From contig CM034412.1 in the NCBI GenBank assembly GCA_019925095.2, forward strand, positions 12,562,001-12,626,000: a stretch of 64,000 nucleotides of DNA, written 5' to 3'. Source of the stretch: Dendrolimus kikuchii. Taxonomy: Eukaryota; Arthropoda; Insecta; Lepidoptera; Lasiocampidae. The position numbers and the translations under genes were made by a program. The notes under the pieces were generated by a model. That model did not search any database, was not told the origin of the DNA, and saw nothing but the letters and a program-made list of their open reading frames with translations. Each line of letters starts with the position of its first letter. Positions within the stretch are counted from its first letter, which is position 1. This document shows positions 10,460 to 21,323 of this stretch, one piece after another.

Positions 10460-10576
10460 TACAAACAGTTGAATACAAACCGAATTTAAAATAGCGATCA
10501 TTGCCACTGTACTCCTTGGTGTTAAGCAACAGCATGACCCATTCTCACATAATACTACATTGATTAAAGTATCCAT
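10460..10576 (-). CDS. Multi-pass membrane protein, exon 1 of 4
   Basis: First coding exon of an unidentified 188-residue membrane protein on the minus strand (exons 10576-10460, 9646-9506, 7691-7535, 6005-5854). It encodes residues 1-39. The start shows the short cysteine cluster GSCCCLTPRS directly before a hydrophobic stretch (about residues 22-44 once joined to exon 2). The chosen ATG is preceded by AAAA; an in-frame ATG lies 11 codons upstream at 10609. The donor is GTA|GTAAAG, leaving phase 0. Across the joined protein I see hydrophobic segments near residues 22-44, 68-86, 90-112 and 150-167, so a four-pass topology with a short polar C-terminal tail is likely. The layout (N-terminal cysteine cluster, then four TM segments) resembles the small four-TM protein families expanded in insects, but I cannot name the family. 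Function is unknown. Confidence 0.65.
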
Positions 10577-10621
10577 TTTTATAGCTTTCCACACGTTTGT
10601 GACAGGCATTTATGCAAACGC

Positions 10622-11113
10622 CTTTTTTTTTTTTTTTAAAGGTTATGGCTGCAATGCCATTTATGCATTGATTTTGCCAATGTCGAGTAAATAGAAAAGT
10701 CAGGTGACATAAAAAGGAATTTTGGCCGGTAAATTAAAAAGAAAAAGAAAATTCTGCCAATCTAATATACTACAATAAACATAATATTTACAACAAACCA
10801 TAACAGCAAAGGACAAAACTAAATAATAACTAACTTCAAGCCAATCTAAGTATAATATATATATACAATAAAATTAATATATATATATACTATACAATCT
10901 ATTATAAGATAATTTTATTCACAGTCAAGAATTTACAAAGAATATATACAAATGATTTATGCGATAAAGTTAAAAGAACACTACTATTAACAGGACGAGG
11001 GCAATTAACAGGAAGAATGTCATAAAGAGGAGTAGAAATTTTACGGCAATGGAAAAAGATATGTTCTATGGAACCTTCGCCCAGACCACACTCACATAAA
11101 GAATTAATGCAAA
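10622..11113 (-). mobile_element. Jockey/CR1-like LINE C-terminus and 3' UTR
   Basis: The minus strand is open from about 11110 through LCECGLGEGSIEHIFFHCRK and about 40 further residues. C-x-C-G then E-H-I-F-x-x-C is the zinc-finger-like motif at the end of Jockey/I-type LINE polyproteins. A 3' UTR follows and ends in a poly-T tract at 10622 (a poly-A tail). 33155-33330 carries the same UTR start (ATGGCTGCAATG). Confidence 0.6.
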
Positions 11114-11337
11114 CGCCTTATATTAATGTACTCTATGCCAAACGCAAACATTACGTGACGTTTGTTATTTTTATTGACATTTCTAAAGTAAGGTATTTTT
11201 TTAAAGACCAAAGACCCTCTTTGTACAAACCTCGGTACATGATAGAGTTATGCTGGAAACTTTATCTTGTATACTTCTCTGGGCGGATTCTATCGGTGTT
11301 AGGAATATCACGCTAATAGCTAAGTTAGCCTTGATTT

Positions 11338-11692
11338 CTCCTCCATCCATATATTTAAATCCCACATTTCACATCCCCCATCCCATCCTAGAGGCGTGCA
11401 AAGTGTTGACATCGATCCTAACCCTGTACGCAGGTGGCATTGGCGCTAAACGAATTGAATAGAAAATGTATGTTACGCTAAGTATTATGTCATTCCCATA
11501 CACTTCATTCTATTCGTTCAACGCTAATGCCACTTGTTTACAGGGCCCGGTGTTGCAAACGTCCATCCGTTGCAGGCGTCGGCAACCGTGTTCTAAGGCA
11601 AGTTGGGCCTGGCTGTATGGTCTGATCAGTCTGTCTGAGCTCTCTGGTCTGGTCTATCTATCTATCTGTTTGCCCGCTTCAAGCAATAAAAA
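11338..11692 (+). mobile_element. LINE tail (family A-type) split by a MITE
   Basis: CATCCCATCCTAGAGGCGTG up to 11421 and GTGTTGCAAACGTCCATCCG onward to CAAGCAATAAAAAATC form one LINE tail interrupted by the foldback element at 11422-11545. Confidence 0.55.
11422..11545. mobile_element. 124-bp foldback MITE
   Basis: Ends CCCTGTACGCAGGTGGCATT and CCCTGTAAACAAGTGGCATT (reverse); the arms stay complementary for about 50 bp, so nearly the whole element is one hairpin. No clear target duplication. Confidence 0.75.
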
Positions 11693-11819
11693 ATCTCTTA
11701 AAACAATAATGAAGTAATAGTCGAATAGTGGGTAGCGTGGTATGCGAAAACCGAATTGATAGAGTAGCATATCATTCGCATGGATATTTCTTGAACCTTG
11801 TTTTTCGAGGTGAATCTTT

Positions 11820-12240
11820 GTGCGGACACCAAACTGCTGGGGTACATAACAGTGGTGTAGCCTGGGACTAGCCGGCTGCTCCGCCAGAATACCCGTTGAA
11901 CAACTCGGTACTTCTCCCGTCATATGCCGAGGCCAGGAATAAGTTGTTGGTAACGCCGTAGCCCTGGCTGATGTGGGCTCACCCCCGTCTGCGGGTGAGC
12001 CTTTTCTTCGACCGAAGGATTGCTCTTCCCCGGCAACTCTATTCCGGACTGAATCAAGAAAGATGCGTGCAGAACACCTCCGCACCCCCGTTTTGGTGGC
12101 CTGAGTGTCGATGACGGCTTAGTGGTCAGCATTTCTTGGACTTACCTCTTCCACCAGGACCGGTACCTGGCGGCAGCCATGGCTTCACATTGGCCCTCGA
12201 TATAACCAACCGGTAGTGTTGTATCGAATGAAACCTTTTC
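11820..12240. other. GC-rich island, possible LINE 5' region
   Basis: GC-rich block directly upstream of the SIL1-like gene. The minus strand is open for 143 codons from 12085 (SFGRRKGSP, TSARATALPTTYSWPRHMTG), but no domain is recognised. It contains the hairpin GGCTCACCCCCGTCTGCGGGTGAGCC (11978-12003). Probably transposon-derived. Confidence 0.35.
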
Positions 12241-12393
12241 AAAATGTGATCTTCTAACAATTGCGTCAAAGAGAAAAGAAAATAAGAAATATCAAGAACT
12301 ACTCATAGACAATATTACATTAATATATTAATTGGAGAACTCATATATATGAAAGCACTACTAAGTTTTGCTATTAAAACAGATACGACGAAT

Positions 12394-12490
12394 ATGGGCA
12401 AGAAACTTAAAATATTTCTTTTACTTACGTTGTATTTTGCAATGGAAATCACTTATGTTAATGCTAACAGTGATTTAGAAATGGAAAATG
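12394..12490 (+). CDS. Sil1: SIL1-like ER nucleotide exchange factor, exon 1 of 2
   Basis: First exon of a 355-residue protein. It begins with a clear signal peptide: basic start MGKKLK, hydrophobic core IFLLLTLYFAMEI and probable cleavage after VNA. An in-frame ATG at 12349 would add 15 residues, but the second ATG gives the more normal signal peptide. The donor is AATG|GTATTT after 97 coding bases, and the intron (12491-12596, 106 bp) ends TTTATTGCAG. The splice makes codon GAA and puts the second exon in frame. SIL1 acts in the ER lumen, where it releases ADP from the Hsp70 BiP; signal peptide plus an ER-retention-like tail fit this. The mature N-terminal region before the helical domain is much shorter than in vertebrate SIL1. 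Confidence 0.7.
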
Positions 12491-12596
12491 GTATTTATTT
12501 ATATTCTTCTTCCTCTATTACGAAAGTAAAGTATTCTTTACTAATCTTTTACTTTGATAATCTAGTAACACAGTTTTTAAATTATATTTATTGCAG

Positions 12597-13567
12597 AACG
12601 TCTGGACTTTACCCTAACACGACTCGAACTTAATAAAGATAGTATGATAAATTTAATTGATAAATTTGAACACCTAACATCCCATGCTACAGAATCAGAA
12701 ATAAAAGCCATAATTCCGGCTGAAGATATCGAAAAGCTGTACAATGACATGGCGGAATGTCTCGACGATATAATTGAATTGCTCAGGGAAACTAAGAACA
12801 TTTATAAATTCATAAAAGACAAGGGCATTAATAGAGTCATCGAAACTAATCTACAAATTAAAAATACAAAACTACGTATTAGATTTATAGTTATACTTAA
12901 AATTCTATTTACTAAAGCCCCTACATCTACAAAAGCTAATATTCCTCACAACATAGTTGATGATCTTTTAGATATGTTTGAGCGCGATGATAATTTAGCA
13001 ATTAAAGCTCACGTTTTAGATGTCTTAAACATATGGCTGCCAGAAACGCCAAAAATACAGGCTCGAGTTATGGAAATAAAAGGATTAGAGCCTTTTTACG
13101 ATCAAGTAGCAAAACTAGATACGAATGTTATCAAGACGCTGCTGGGTTTGTTCAATAAGATATTAAATGAACATCTCAGAGAACGGAATACAAAAATTCA
13201 AAGCAGTAAAGCTGATTTAGACAAGCTTAGACTGTACCAGAAAATAGGTTTGATTGAGAGAATGTCCACACCGACTGTCTGTAACGGCTTGTTGAATATA
13301 TTCGAGATAATGTGGAATGTCAGTACTGACGATAATAAGGCGATTTTTAATGTATTTGAACTAATAAAGAACGTTAAACCGTTTTGTATAAGTATTTTTC
13401 GGGGCAAAGCAAAAGCAAAGGAGTTGTTCAATAAACTGTCTGAATATGTAAATGATCAAGATAATTTACATTTATTGGAAAAGTATTTGAATTTAACTGA
13501 CGTAAATTTAGTTGTTAGTGGTTATTTACGTGAAATTAGAAGCGGAACAATGAAGGACGAATTTTAA
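12597..13567 (+). CDS. Sil1: SIL1-like ER nucleotide exchange factor, exon 2 of 2
   Basis: Second exon, 971 bp, coding for residues 33-355 and ending TAA. It is almost wholly helical and Leu/Ile/Lys-rich, with repeating hydrophobic patterns typical of the armadillo-like fold of the Fes1/HspBP1/SIL1 exchange factors. The segment SKADLDKLRLYQKIGLIERM sits where human SIL1 has its Ser-Pro-Glu-Lys-Leu-Gln-Gln-Tyr block, and DSMINLIDKF matches the start of the SIL1 core helices. The C-terminus is KDEF, close to KDEL-type retention signals. I infer an ER-luminal partner of BiP. The alternative is a diverged HspBP1/Fes1 relative, but the signal peptide argues against a cytosolic protein. The frame is intact with no sign of decay. 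Confidence 0.75.
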
Positions 13568-14580
13568 TTATAATTTGGTTTTTAGTTTTGTCTCAATAAA
13601 TAAATAAATAATAAATGACATTTTCCTCATTTAATAGCTTGATCTCTATAATAAATAATAGACATAATATTTTTCTTGTTAAAAATGTCTACCACCAAAT
13701 TATTGCGCCAAAGATATTTCCGTAATTTCCAAGTGCTAATTCTTCTTATCATTAATACACAGTAAAATAGTTTTTTTTTAAGTTTAAATGGTTTTATTGC
13801 AAAGAAAGATAAAGATGTAGATGATGCAGTAAAAGCTAAATATTAGGTAAGTCAACACACCACTAATCATCAATCTTTTCTAGAGCATCGATCAACCCAT
13901 AAATAGAATAGCAATAAAAAAATATAAACACCTGAGATAATTATGATACCTTCATCCCGGCAACTAAAACACTTTAATAGGTATCGTAGGGATTGCTAAG
14001 TAAACTATAAAATTCGCTTTTTAAAATCCAAATTCATAAATTAAATCAACGTCCCATCAACATATGGCTAAAAGGCGTCAATAAATCAAGTAGTATCATG
14101 ACAGAGTTGCACAAAAGGGCATTGTGAATCAACCCTCGCCACTTATAATAGGCTATCGATATTATTGCGGTTGGTTTTAGACCACACCGAGGGTAGCTAA
14201 AGTAGGGTTCTTATGAATGAATATTTAAGAGTAACTAACGCAATTAAAAAATATAAAGTCAGTTGAAAATACCATAAACAATTTGCAGTAAAACCTTGTA
14301 ACAGTGTGCGTATATCAGTCGATAAACCCAATATATAGGTACAATTGTACACAATTTATATTTTCGATCGGTAGTTTGCATTTGCGCAGAATAGTGCAGA
14401 CCGGTTTCCGACATGAAAATTGTCTATATTGAAATTTATTCGCAAGTGGAAATGGCAGTGTGGCTTGCTATGAAGTCTTGCTTCTGTTCCGCTTTCACAA
14501 TGCGTAAAACATTGGTCGATTGCGCAGGTACATTGGGAGGAATTCTTAGTTGTGTAAAATTGTATGTCTAACGTCTAGAA
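13568..14580. other. AT-rich intergenic DNA
   Basis: Apart from the poly(A) signal, nothing recognised. Confidence 0.3.
13595..13600 (+). promoter_or_regulatory. Poly(A) signal of the SIL1-like gene
   Basis: AATAAA 28 nt after the stop codon, inside a short run of overlapping AATAAATA repeats. It predicts a very short 3' UTR. Confidence 0.6.
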
Positions 14581-15115
14581 AGGAGGCGAGCACATTGTTT
14601 CATTTGTCCCCCTCACCTCGTGGTAAGACAAGAGGTAGCCGGAGAGGCCCAGCTCTCCGGCTTACAATGAAGTGGCCAGTCCGTGAAGGTACCGCTAGAA
14701 CCCGTGATGCCCCGTAAAAGCGCGATAAAGGGTTTAGGTTTAGTGGGTAGTTCGGCGGCCGTTTCTCGCGATAGCTTCGTTTTAGAAGCGAGCGTGGAGA
14801 ACCGGTCTCTGAGAGTCCTATACACCGTCGATGCAGGCCTTACGCCTGCATTTCCGCCCTTCCCCCGAAGGGCCCGAGAAAGGTGTCTAAAGACATTTCC
14901 CCTGCGTTATCAAAAAAAAGGAGCTACCTAACCGCTGCCGGAATACGCAGCAAGACTTCCCGTATTCTTTCCATTCGCCTATAGCCAAAGCCGCGCGAAA
15001 CGGCAATCGCCTGCTCCACTTTGGCCCAGGGAGGCGCCGGCCGGCCGAGACGGCATCTTCTAAAACGCTGACAGCCTTTTGGAACCGTTCCCAACAAGTG
15101 TCAAAGGTTTGTGAT
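14581..15115. other. GC-rich, transposon-like island
   Basis: Sharp rise in GC over about 500 bp with short inverted repeats (GCCGGAGAGGCCCAGCTCTCCGGC at 14639-14662; GCAGGCCTTACGCCTGC at 14833-14849). Short frames only. Likely UTR of a retroelement not otherwise present here. Confidence 0.3.
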
Positions 15116-15189
15116 TAATTTTTGCCATAGTTTTATTGTAGTTATTATTTTGTAGGTGAAGCAGAAAAAAGATAGGACTGTACAATTTA

Positions 15190-15500
15190 AATATACATAC
15201 TTACACTAACGTTATAAATTTAATACATATATAAAAAAAAAATATAATAATATGTACGTATATACAAAATAATTTAAATAAATATATTTGTTAACATTAT
15301 ATGTGACAAGCATTTTATATATTACAATAGATAAATAAGTAAATGTTTAATATGTAACGACATATTTATTTATCGACAGATAGTACTTTCTAAGTGAGTT
15401 CCGAAATGTCGGTAATGTTTTGGCCTCTCTGACAGTAAGAGGCAACGCATTCCAGAGTTTGACAGCCTGCACTATTACGCCGTTATAAAAAGACCACATT
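15190..15500 (-). mobile_element. Jockey/CR1-like LINE 3' end (family G)
   Basis: The reverse strand encodes a decayed version of the VQLWNTLPV-type block (GCTGTCAAACTCTGGAATGC, TTGCCTCTTACTGTCAGAGA), followed by an AT-rich UTR as at 34662-35245. Confidence 0.55.
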
Positions 15501-16107
15501 AGTGTTTATACATACGTTATTTGTCAATATGTAACGTCATTAACAATTAAAACAATAGCGCATTATTATTGATAGATAATGTGAAATGTATCCACTTATT
15601 ATCATTAGTACCATGAAAGATGATTTCATGACATCTTAAAGAAAATTTGCACGCCTCATAGGCAAAACATGTGAATCTAATATTCTTATGTCACCTTAAA
15701 TTTATGCACCAATGTATCAAAAATTTAAAGCCATAATAAATATCTTTTCAGTTATATATACATATGTTGAAAATCACATACTCGCGGTGCCCACTTCCCT
15801 TGTTACTTTCCTATTTGCTATCTTAAAAGTGGGCACAATATAAACGTGGGATTATGTTAATAAAAATCATCCGCCATACCGCGCGGAAGGAAGCGCGGGA
15901 AAGTAATAGACAAAATGGCGGCCACCCATGGCGCGTAATTTGTCATCGTGCTAATGATCATTCAGATGTATTATATGTATCAATAGAGTTTGAATATATT
16001 TATTGTGGTTTGTATACATTGTTATTTTTAACATCAATTACTTAACTTAACAAAAATTAAGTATCTGTTAGACCCTTGCCAGAATAAGTACGTGAATCAT
16101 CGCTCCA
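15501..16107. other. AT-rich intergenic DNA
   Basis: Nothing recognised. 15850-15960 is locally CpG-rich (CCGCGCGGAAGGAAGCGCGGGA). Confidence 0.25.
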
Positions 16108-16323
16108 CTATTTTTCTTGTCTATCCTCATCATGTACGCAAGGCCTACATGTAGCAGCAATTTGTGCAACATGTCCAGTTTTCGTACCTATCAATATTTG
16201 ACGATACACATCGCGCCGTGCTCTTTGTTTTTTGTTATAATTTTTACTAATTGTGTGTTGACCGTGCCAAAATTTAACAATACCTGAATTTAATGTCGTG
16301 CGCTGTTCTTCTGAGTGCTTCAA
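16108..16323 (-). CDS. Unidentified short reading frame, possible exon or transposon remnant
   Basis: 71 codons open on the minus strand with balanced, non-repetitive composition (LKHSEEQRTTLNSG, WHGQHTISKNYNKKQRARRD, CRPCVHDEDRQEK stop). It is preceded by an acceptor-like TTCAG at 16325. No partner exon was found and no family is recognised. It could be a transposase remnant, since a MITE begins 85 bp away. Confidence 0.25.
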   Translation of the reverse strand: MKHSEEQRTTLNSGIVKFWHGQHTISKNYNKKQRARRDVYRQILIGTKTGHVAQIAATCRPCVHDEDRQEK

Positions 16324-16407
16324 CCTGAACTATGAGATACATACATATCCGTTAAATTAATTACTTTTTTCACCCTTACCTATTTTTTAATTACTGACAT
16401 CTATAAA

Positions 16408-16863
16408 GGGCCATTTACATGGAGAGAGTTTACCGCACGTTTTGGGGCTAAAATCGTATACTGTTTTCGTAAGTGATACTCTTTAGATAATAATCGTATT
16501 GCATGTTTACATCCAGCCAAAAAACAAAATCTCGCCTGCGAGTATGTCACACGATAATCGTAAAGTAATTATCACTACGACACAAATCGCATTGAAATAT
16601 TTGCCTGCGATGTCTCGACTTAGCTAAATAGAAGTCGTATGACATTTTTTCAAGTTCATGCGAGTATCTTACAAATTAGTTTGAACCGATTTGAATGCGA
16701 GACTTGCCTTTCGAGCTCGGTGGTGAGTACGGTATTTTGTTTACACAGAGAAGTCAATATTCAACGACCAGGATATTGTGTTTAGTTTACATGATAATAT
16801 TTTTTTCTTGCTTTCGACAATCGTATCTTGGAGGCAAGAAACTCTCTCCATGTAAATGGACCC
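16408..16863. mobile_element. 456-bp MITE
   Basis: Terminal inverted repeats GGGCCATTTACATGGAGAGA and GGGTCCATTTACATGGAGAG (about 25 bp). The interior is AT-rich with several TGCGAG/CTCGCA motifs. Target duplication not resolved. Confidence 0.75.
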
Positions 16864-17349
16864 TAATCCACTGACTGAACCGCTGTTTTAATGTATGGAA
16901 TTAGAGTGACAGAATAGAAAAAATGTTATAAAAAACAAGGCTCTTAAAAATCTATGATGCAATGTTTCATTTACTTGTTTCACAAAAGCGTGGGAGTGAA
17001 GCGAAGGTGCAAAATAAAAATCGTCTATCAAAGCTCGACTGAACAAATATAAAAATCGAATCAAATCGATCATGCTTTGCTGTCAAAAAAAAAAAGAAGA
17101 ACCTAAACGTCAAAATGCGCAAAATACCAACCTGCCGGAACAAATTACGCGGTACAGGTCAAGTGTTTTGTAAAATGTACGTGAGAAATGAAATTGTAAC
17201 ATTTTTTGCTTTAAAAGTCATGAATGAGTATAGTAGTGTAATGGACGTGGTGAATTATCCTATTTGCATTGTTCACGCAATCTTTAGCTTTAAAAGTTTA
17301 GGGTGGCCATGAAAGTGGAATACTAAGGATTACTTGAAAAACACAACTC
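16864..17349. other. Intergenic DNA
   Basis: Short frames only, nothing recognised. Confidence 0.25.
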
Positions 17350-17530
17350 GTAATCTCAGACGAACAATAATAGATAGATCGAGGCTCGGGCTCTCAGAGT
17401 GAAGCTGGCTAAAGGAAACCGCTTTTATAAATAGGATACCAATCACGCCGCAGTGCGTTTAGACAATGTAACTAAAAATAATCGAATTAGTACGGATAAT
17501 GGTGCAATAGTTTCCAGTGGACACATTACT
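17350..17530 (+). repeat. Dispersed repeat, inverse copy at 27004-27205
   Basis: CAGACGAACAA, CTCGGGCTCTC, GTGAAGCTGGCTAAAGG and AGTTTCCAGTGGA recur in order on the opposite strand at 27004-27205. Family unknown. Confidence 0.5.
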
Positions 17531-18656
17531 AACTAGGTACTATTACCCACGCAGACGTAAAAACCACGTGTACACTACATAAATTTACGTAAACAAATTT
17601 TAAAAATGCTTCCTTTCATTATACTTTATATATTATACTAACTTTTATTCGTCTGAGCTCGTAAAGCACTCTACAGTCACAGTAGACACATCAGGCCATT
17701 TTTGATTTTAAAGAAAAAAATCTTTATTAAAACTACCAATCAATGGCTTATTATTTAAATAATATTTTTTTTATACTTAAATAAGTTATAAACTGAAATA
17801 TCTAAATAGCTCGTATTCAATTTCATAAATTTTATTAATAGAGTCCGTAATCTAGTGTCCAACAGTCAGAAAAAGAATATCCTACTTACGTTGTGATGTC
17901 AATAAATAAATGTAAATACGGTATAGACAGCAAGTTTAGAGACGACGCCTGTTTCCCATAGGGCTAGGCAAAGAATATGGATCTCCACTTCCTACAAATA
18001 ACACACACCTTTTGAAAACGGCTGAGTGGACTGTAATCTTTTAGGCACAAACACTAGGAAGAAAAATTCTTCATACTGCGAATTGCACTTTTTATAATCT
18101 TTGCTGGAGATTTGTTTTTTCTTAATGTAGATTGCAATTTTGCAACCAAAAGTATATTTTAAATTTAAAAATATAAAAAAACATATTAAACCAACTCTTT
18201 GATGTCACCTGTAATCGGAAGGCTGGCTCATATTTCGCCCAACAAATAATTACTGCCATACGGCAATGCAGTCAGCCTTCTGGGCACGCTCTTCACTGGC
18301 ACCAATTTGTTACATAGCCTTTAATCTATATTTATAAGTCAGTTTTAGTTTGACATTGCTTGTAAATTTGTTTAATTCAAATTAAAATGATATACCAAAA
18401 AGTAAAAAGAAATATCCTAAAAAATTAGAAATTGTTGAGCACCTATTTTGAATGAGAAATATTCAGGTAGCGATCTTAAACAGGGCACTCTGTGGAGGCG
18501 TGAGCCACCTGACTGACTTTCCCATGGTTTGCTTGGACTTTAATACCTTTGACTTGGACAATAGACATAGACATAGATAATCGCACTCCTAATTTATTGC
18601 TATTGTAGACTTATTGGCGTTGAACATATGACTTACTTCGTTCAAAAGGTACAGAT
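17531..18656. other. AT-rich intergenic DNA
   Basis: Mostly featureless. 18215-18290 has an imperfect foldback (GGAAGGCTGGCT paired with AGTCAGCCTTCT). Confidence 0.3.
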
Positions 18657-18978
18657 TTTTTTTATTATTGTTTTTTATCGCATGCGTTCATCAGCAGACG
18701 GACAGACGGCCCTGATAGAAAGCTATTACCGTCGCCTATGCACATTTGTAACAGCAAAGGTGCTCCCAATGTGCTGCCGCTCTAAAGGGAAGGCTCTCTA
18801 GCTGGAACCTAGCCACTAAAGCTGGAACACAACTCAAAGTTGTTATGGGGGGATACTAGTCCAGTGGTGGTAGTCATCCACAGGTAAACACCCTACTACC
18901 TGGCTGTGAGTTGTTTTGTCGCTTCTTACGACAGGTCGCCCCGTCGCAGGATATTTATTTTTTCTCCGTTCCTGCACT
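18657..18978 (-). mobile_element. Family A short retroelement, diverged
   Basis: Plus strand from TTCATCAGCAGACGGACAGA to TTCTCCGTTCCTGCAC, full length but more diverged than most copies. Confidence 0.75.
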
Positions 18979-19177
18979 TGATTAGATTTCTTGTTTACAT
19001 TGCGAAACGAACTCTCCCTTATGCCTCTGATAAAGTTAAGATATCCTTTATTACTGAGCTTCATTACGTTTGAACTAACTAAAATGATGAAAGAAAGTCA
19101 AAGAGTACTATCTATCTTAAATTATCCTAATATGTCTATATTTTATATTATACATGTATGTATGTATCTTAAGTGTA

Positions 19178-19691
19178 TCTATCTATATATATATAAAAAT
19201 CAATGCCACTTTTCGTTGTAATTTTATAACTTCAGAACGACTTTACCGATTTTGATGAAATTTTGTGTGTGTGTTTAAGTGGGTCCCGGGATGGTTTAGA
19301 TTCACAATTGGAACCGGTAGGTGGCGCTGAGATCGGGTTCTACAATTCTCCTTATCACCTGGAGCGATTTTGGTGATTTTGTTTTTGTATGTTTGAGTGG
19401 GTTCCCGGATGATTTAGATTTGCAATTAGAACCGGTAGGTGACGCTGAGATCGGGTTCTAGAATCCTCCTAATCTCCGGGAGTGATTTTGGTGATTTTGT
19501 TTTTGTGTGTTTGAGTGGGTTCCCGGATGATTTAGATTTGCAATTATAACCGGTAGGTGGTCCTGAGATCGGATTCTAGAATCCTCCTAATCACCTGGAC
19601 CGATTATGGTGATTTTGTTTTTGTGTCATGAAACAAAGTCTTTTAGGAATTCAGAAAATATGGCGGTACGAAGTTCGCCGGGTCAGCTAGT
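19178..19691 (+). mobile_element. Helitron with three 118-bp internal repeats
   Basis: 5' end TCTATCTATATATATATAAA, 3' end TTCGCCGGGTCAGCTAGT. The interior carries three tandem units (start points near 19313, 19431 and 19549) with GAACCGGTAGGTGGCGCTGA and GGGTTCCCGGATGATTTAGA. No Rep/helicase frame, so non-autonomous. Confidence 0.75.
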
Positions 19692-20381
19692 CTTGTATAT
19701 TTTATTTTTCTGTTTTATTAATCTGTTTATATTACATGTTACATAGTTAAATCGTAAAATATTTTAATGTACACAACCCTGCCTTTTGCTTTTCTCCTTC
19801 TCGCTAGACTCATAGGTTTACTGGAAGAAAACTCTTAAGGTTAAGCTCGCCTTTGTACATCACCACTATTCTATAATTTTGTATATAAGTTTTTGTGTAG
19901 AATAAAGAATGATATTTGAAACTGGCAACCCTTCTCAGCTTGTCTTTCCGACATTAGGCCTCCTCCATACCTACTTAGTGATTTGGTCACGCAGATGTCG
20001 TTTAGTGCGTTATTTAAGATGCGACATTGTTAATGACTTTAAACATTGACCGGTAACTCATGTACAGTAATGTAGTTAAAGATCAACGCGTTGTTTTTTA
20101 ACACTATAAAGTCGGAGCTTCATCTGGGATAATATTGCAGTTATAGGCCATTTCACGCAGATGTGGCGATGGTCCGATGGGTATAATGTGTTATTTGTGA
20201 TAGGATATAGTTTCTAATTGTTAGTGATGTTAAATTAAGTGCATCAGGGGGCCTACGGCAGCCGCTTTCGCAGATTCGTATTCCGAATATGACATGGCTA
20301 TTTTAGAACCTTCTGTAGTGGCGAATACAGAATCTTATCTATTTATAATATTATATATTATCTTATCTAATTATAATAAAC
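19692..20381. other. Intergenic DNA with a repeat resembling 40555-40700
   Basis: TCACGCAGATGTCG, GTGCGTTATTTAAGATGCG and ACATTGACCGG (19985-20055) recur near 40565-40640. The rest is featureless. Confidence 0.3.
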
Positions 20382-20607
20382 GGCAGACAAACACATATTA
20401 TATATCCCCAAATTAAGCAAGTTACGCTTGTGTTCCAGGTAATATACAACGGACTACTCTGGGGCCGATCCCAGACACCCAGACCATTGTAAATAATGGA
20501 GAAAATTCGTTTTCGAAATTTACCATAACAGAAATCGAACCCGGAGCCTCTGATTTGCAGTGAGGTAGGCCGACAAAGGTTTAGCCCGCTCGACCACAGA
20601 GGCCGCC
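20382..20607 (-). mobile_element. tRNA-derived SINE, family D
   Basis: Reverse copy: AATAA tail, GCAAGTTACGCTTG, then GAACCCGGAGCC (B box reversed) and CCCGCTCGACCACAGAGGCC (A box side). Full length. Confidence 0.8.
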
Positions 20608-21323
20608 ATTTATCTATAAAATATTATCGCTCAAAACTATAATATATTCCTACAATACACATTCCTATTATAATGTTTTTCTCACGATACACTGGTCATC
20701 CCAGTTTAAAGAAGGTGTGACCTAAAAAAACTGTGCCTATAAAAAATAAAACTTAATTCTTTAGACAAACATTATACTAATACCCGCCTACGAACCGAAC
20801 AAATTTGCCGAATACGTAATTTATTACTTTTGTAATATTTATAGTTCTTTTTTATGACGAAAAAACATATCTTTTATATCGAAACAGGTGAGAGATTAGG
20901 ATAAAAGTTTTTGGGAATGAATGGTAAAATTAATGACGCTCGTAGTGTAAACATTTGTTGTCTATGGATTTTCGAGGACTATTTTTATTGGTTTTGGCGG
21001 GACCATGAAGGTTAATGTTTGGCTATAATTTGTGTTTTATTAAAAAAATATATAACATTGTTTAATTATAGAGAGTAGTTGGAATTGTTGGCGGGAACTG
21101 ACGTTGTACTGTAAATGTGTAAAATTACTTTATGAACAATAGTTGTAGGATATTGATAGTTTTCGAGTAGTAATTAGGTGTTTTTCTGAGAAATGTGAAC
21201 TGTGTAGTCAAATATGGCCTTTCGAGTTGTCACAAGAACTCTGTCGTATGGCGTCCTTGTAAACCTACAATTCAGCTGAGCTTTACGAAAACATACATCA
21301 GAATTTGCTGTATGGGTTAAAAT
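20608..21323. other. Intergenic DNA
   Basis: No gene. 21222-21290 (CGAGTTGTCACAAGAACTC, ACCTACAATTCAGCTGAG) is one copy of a repeat found again at 22135 and, interrupted, at 24563/25647. Confidence 0.35.

Noticed and set aside
12491..12596. Read-through of the first SIL1-like exon to a stop at 12633
   Set aside because: The GT (12491) to AG (12596) intron restores the long second frame in phase, while read-through gives low-complexity residues.
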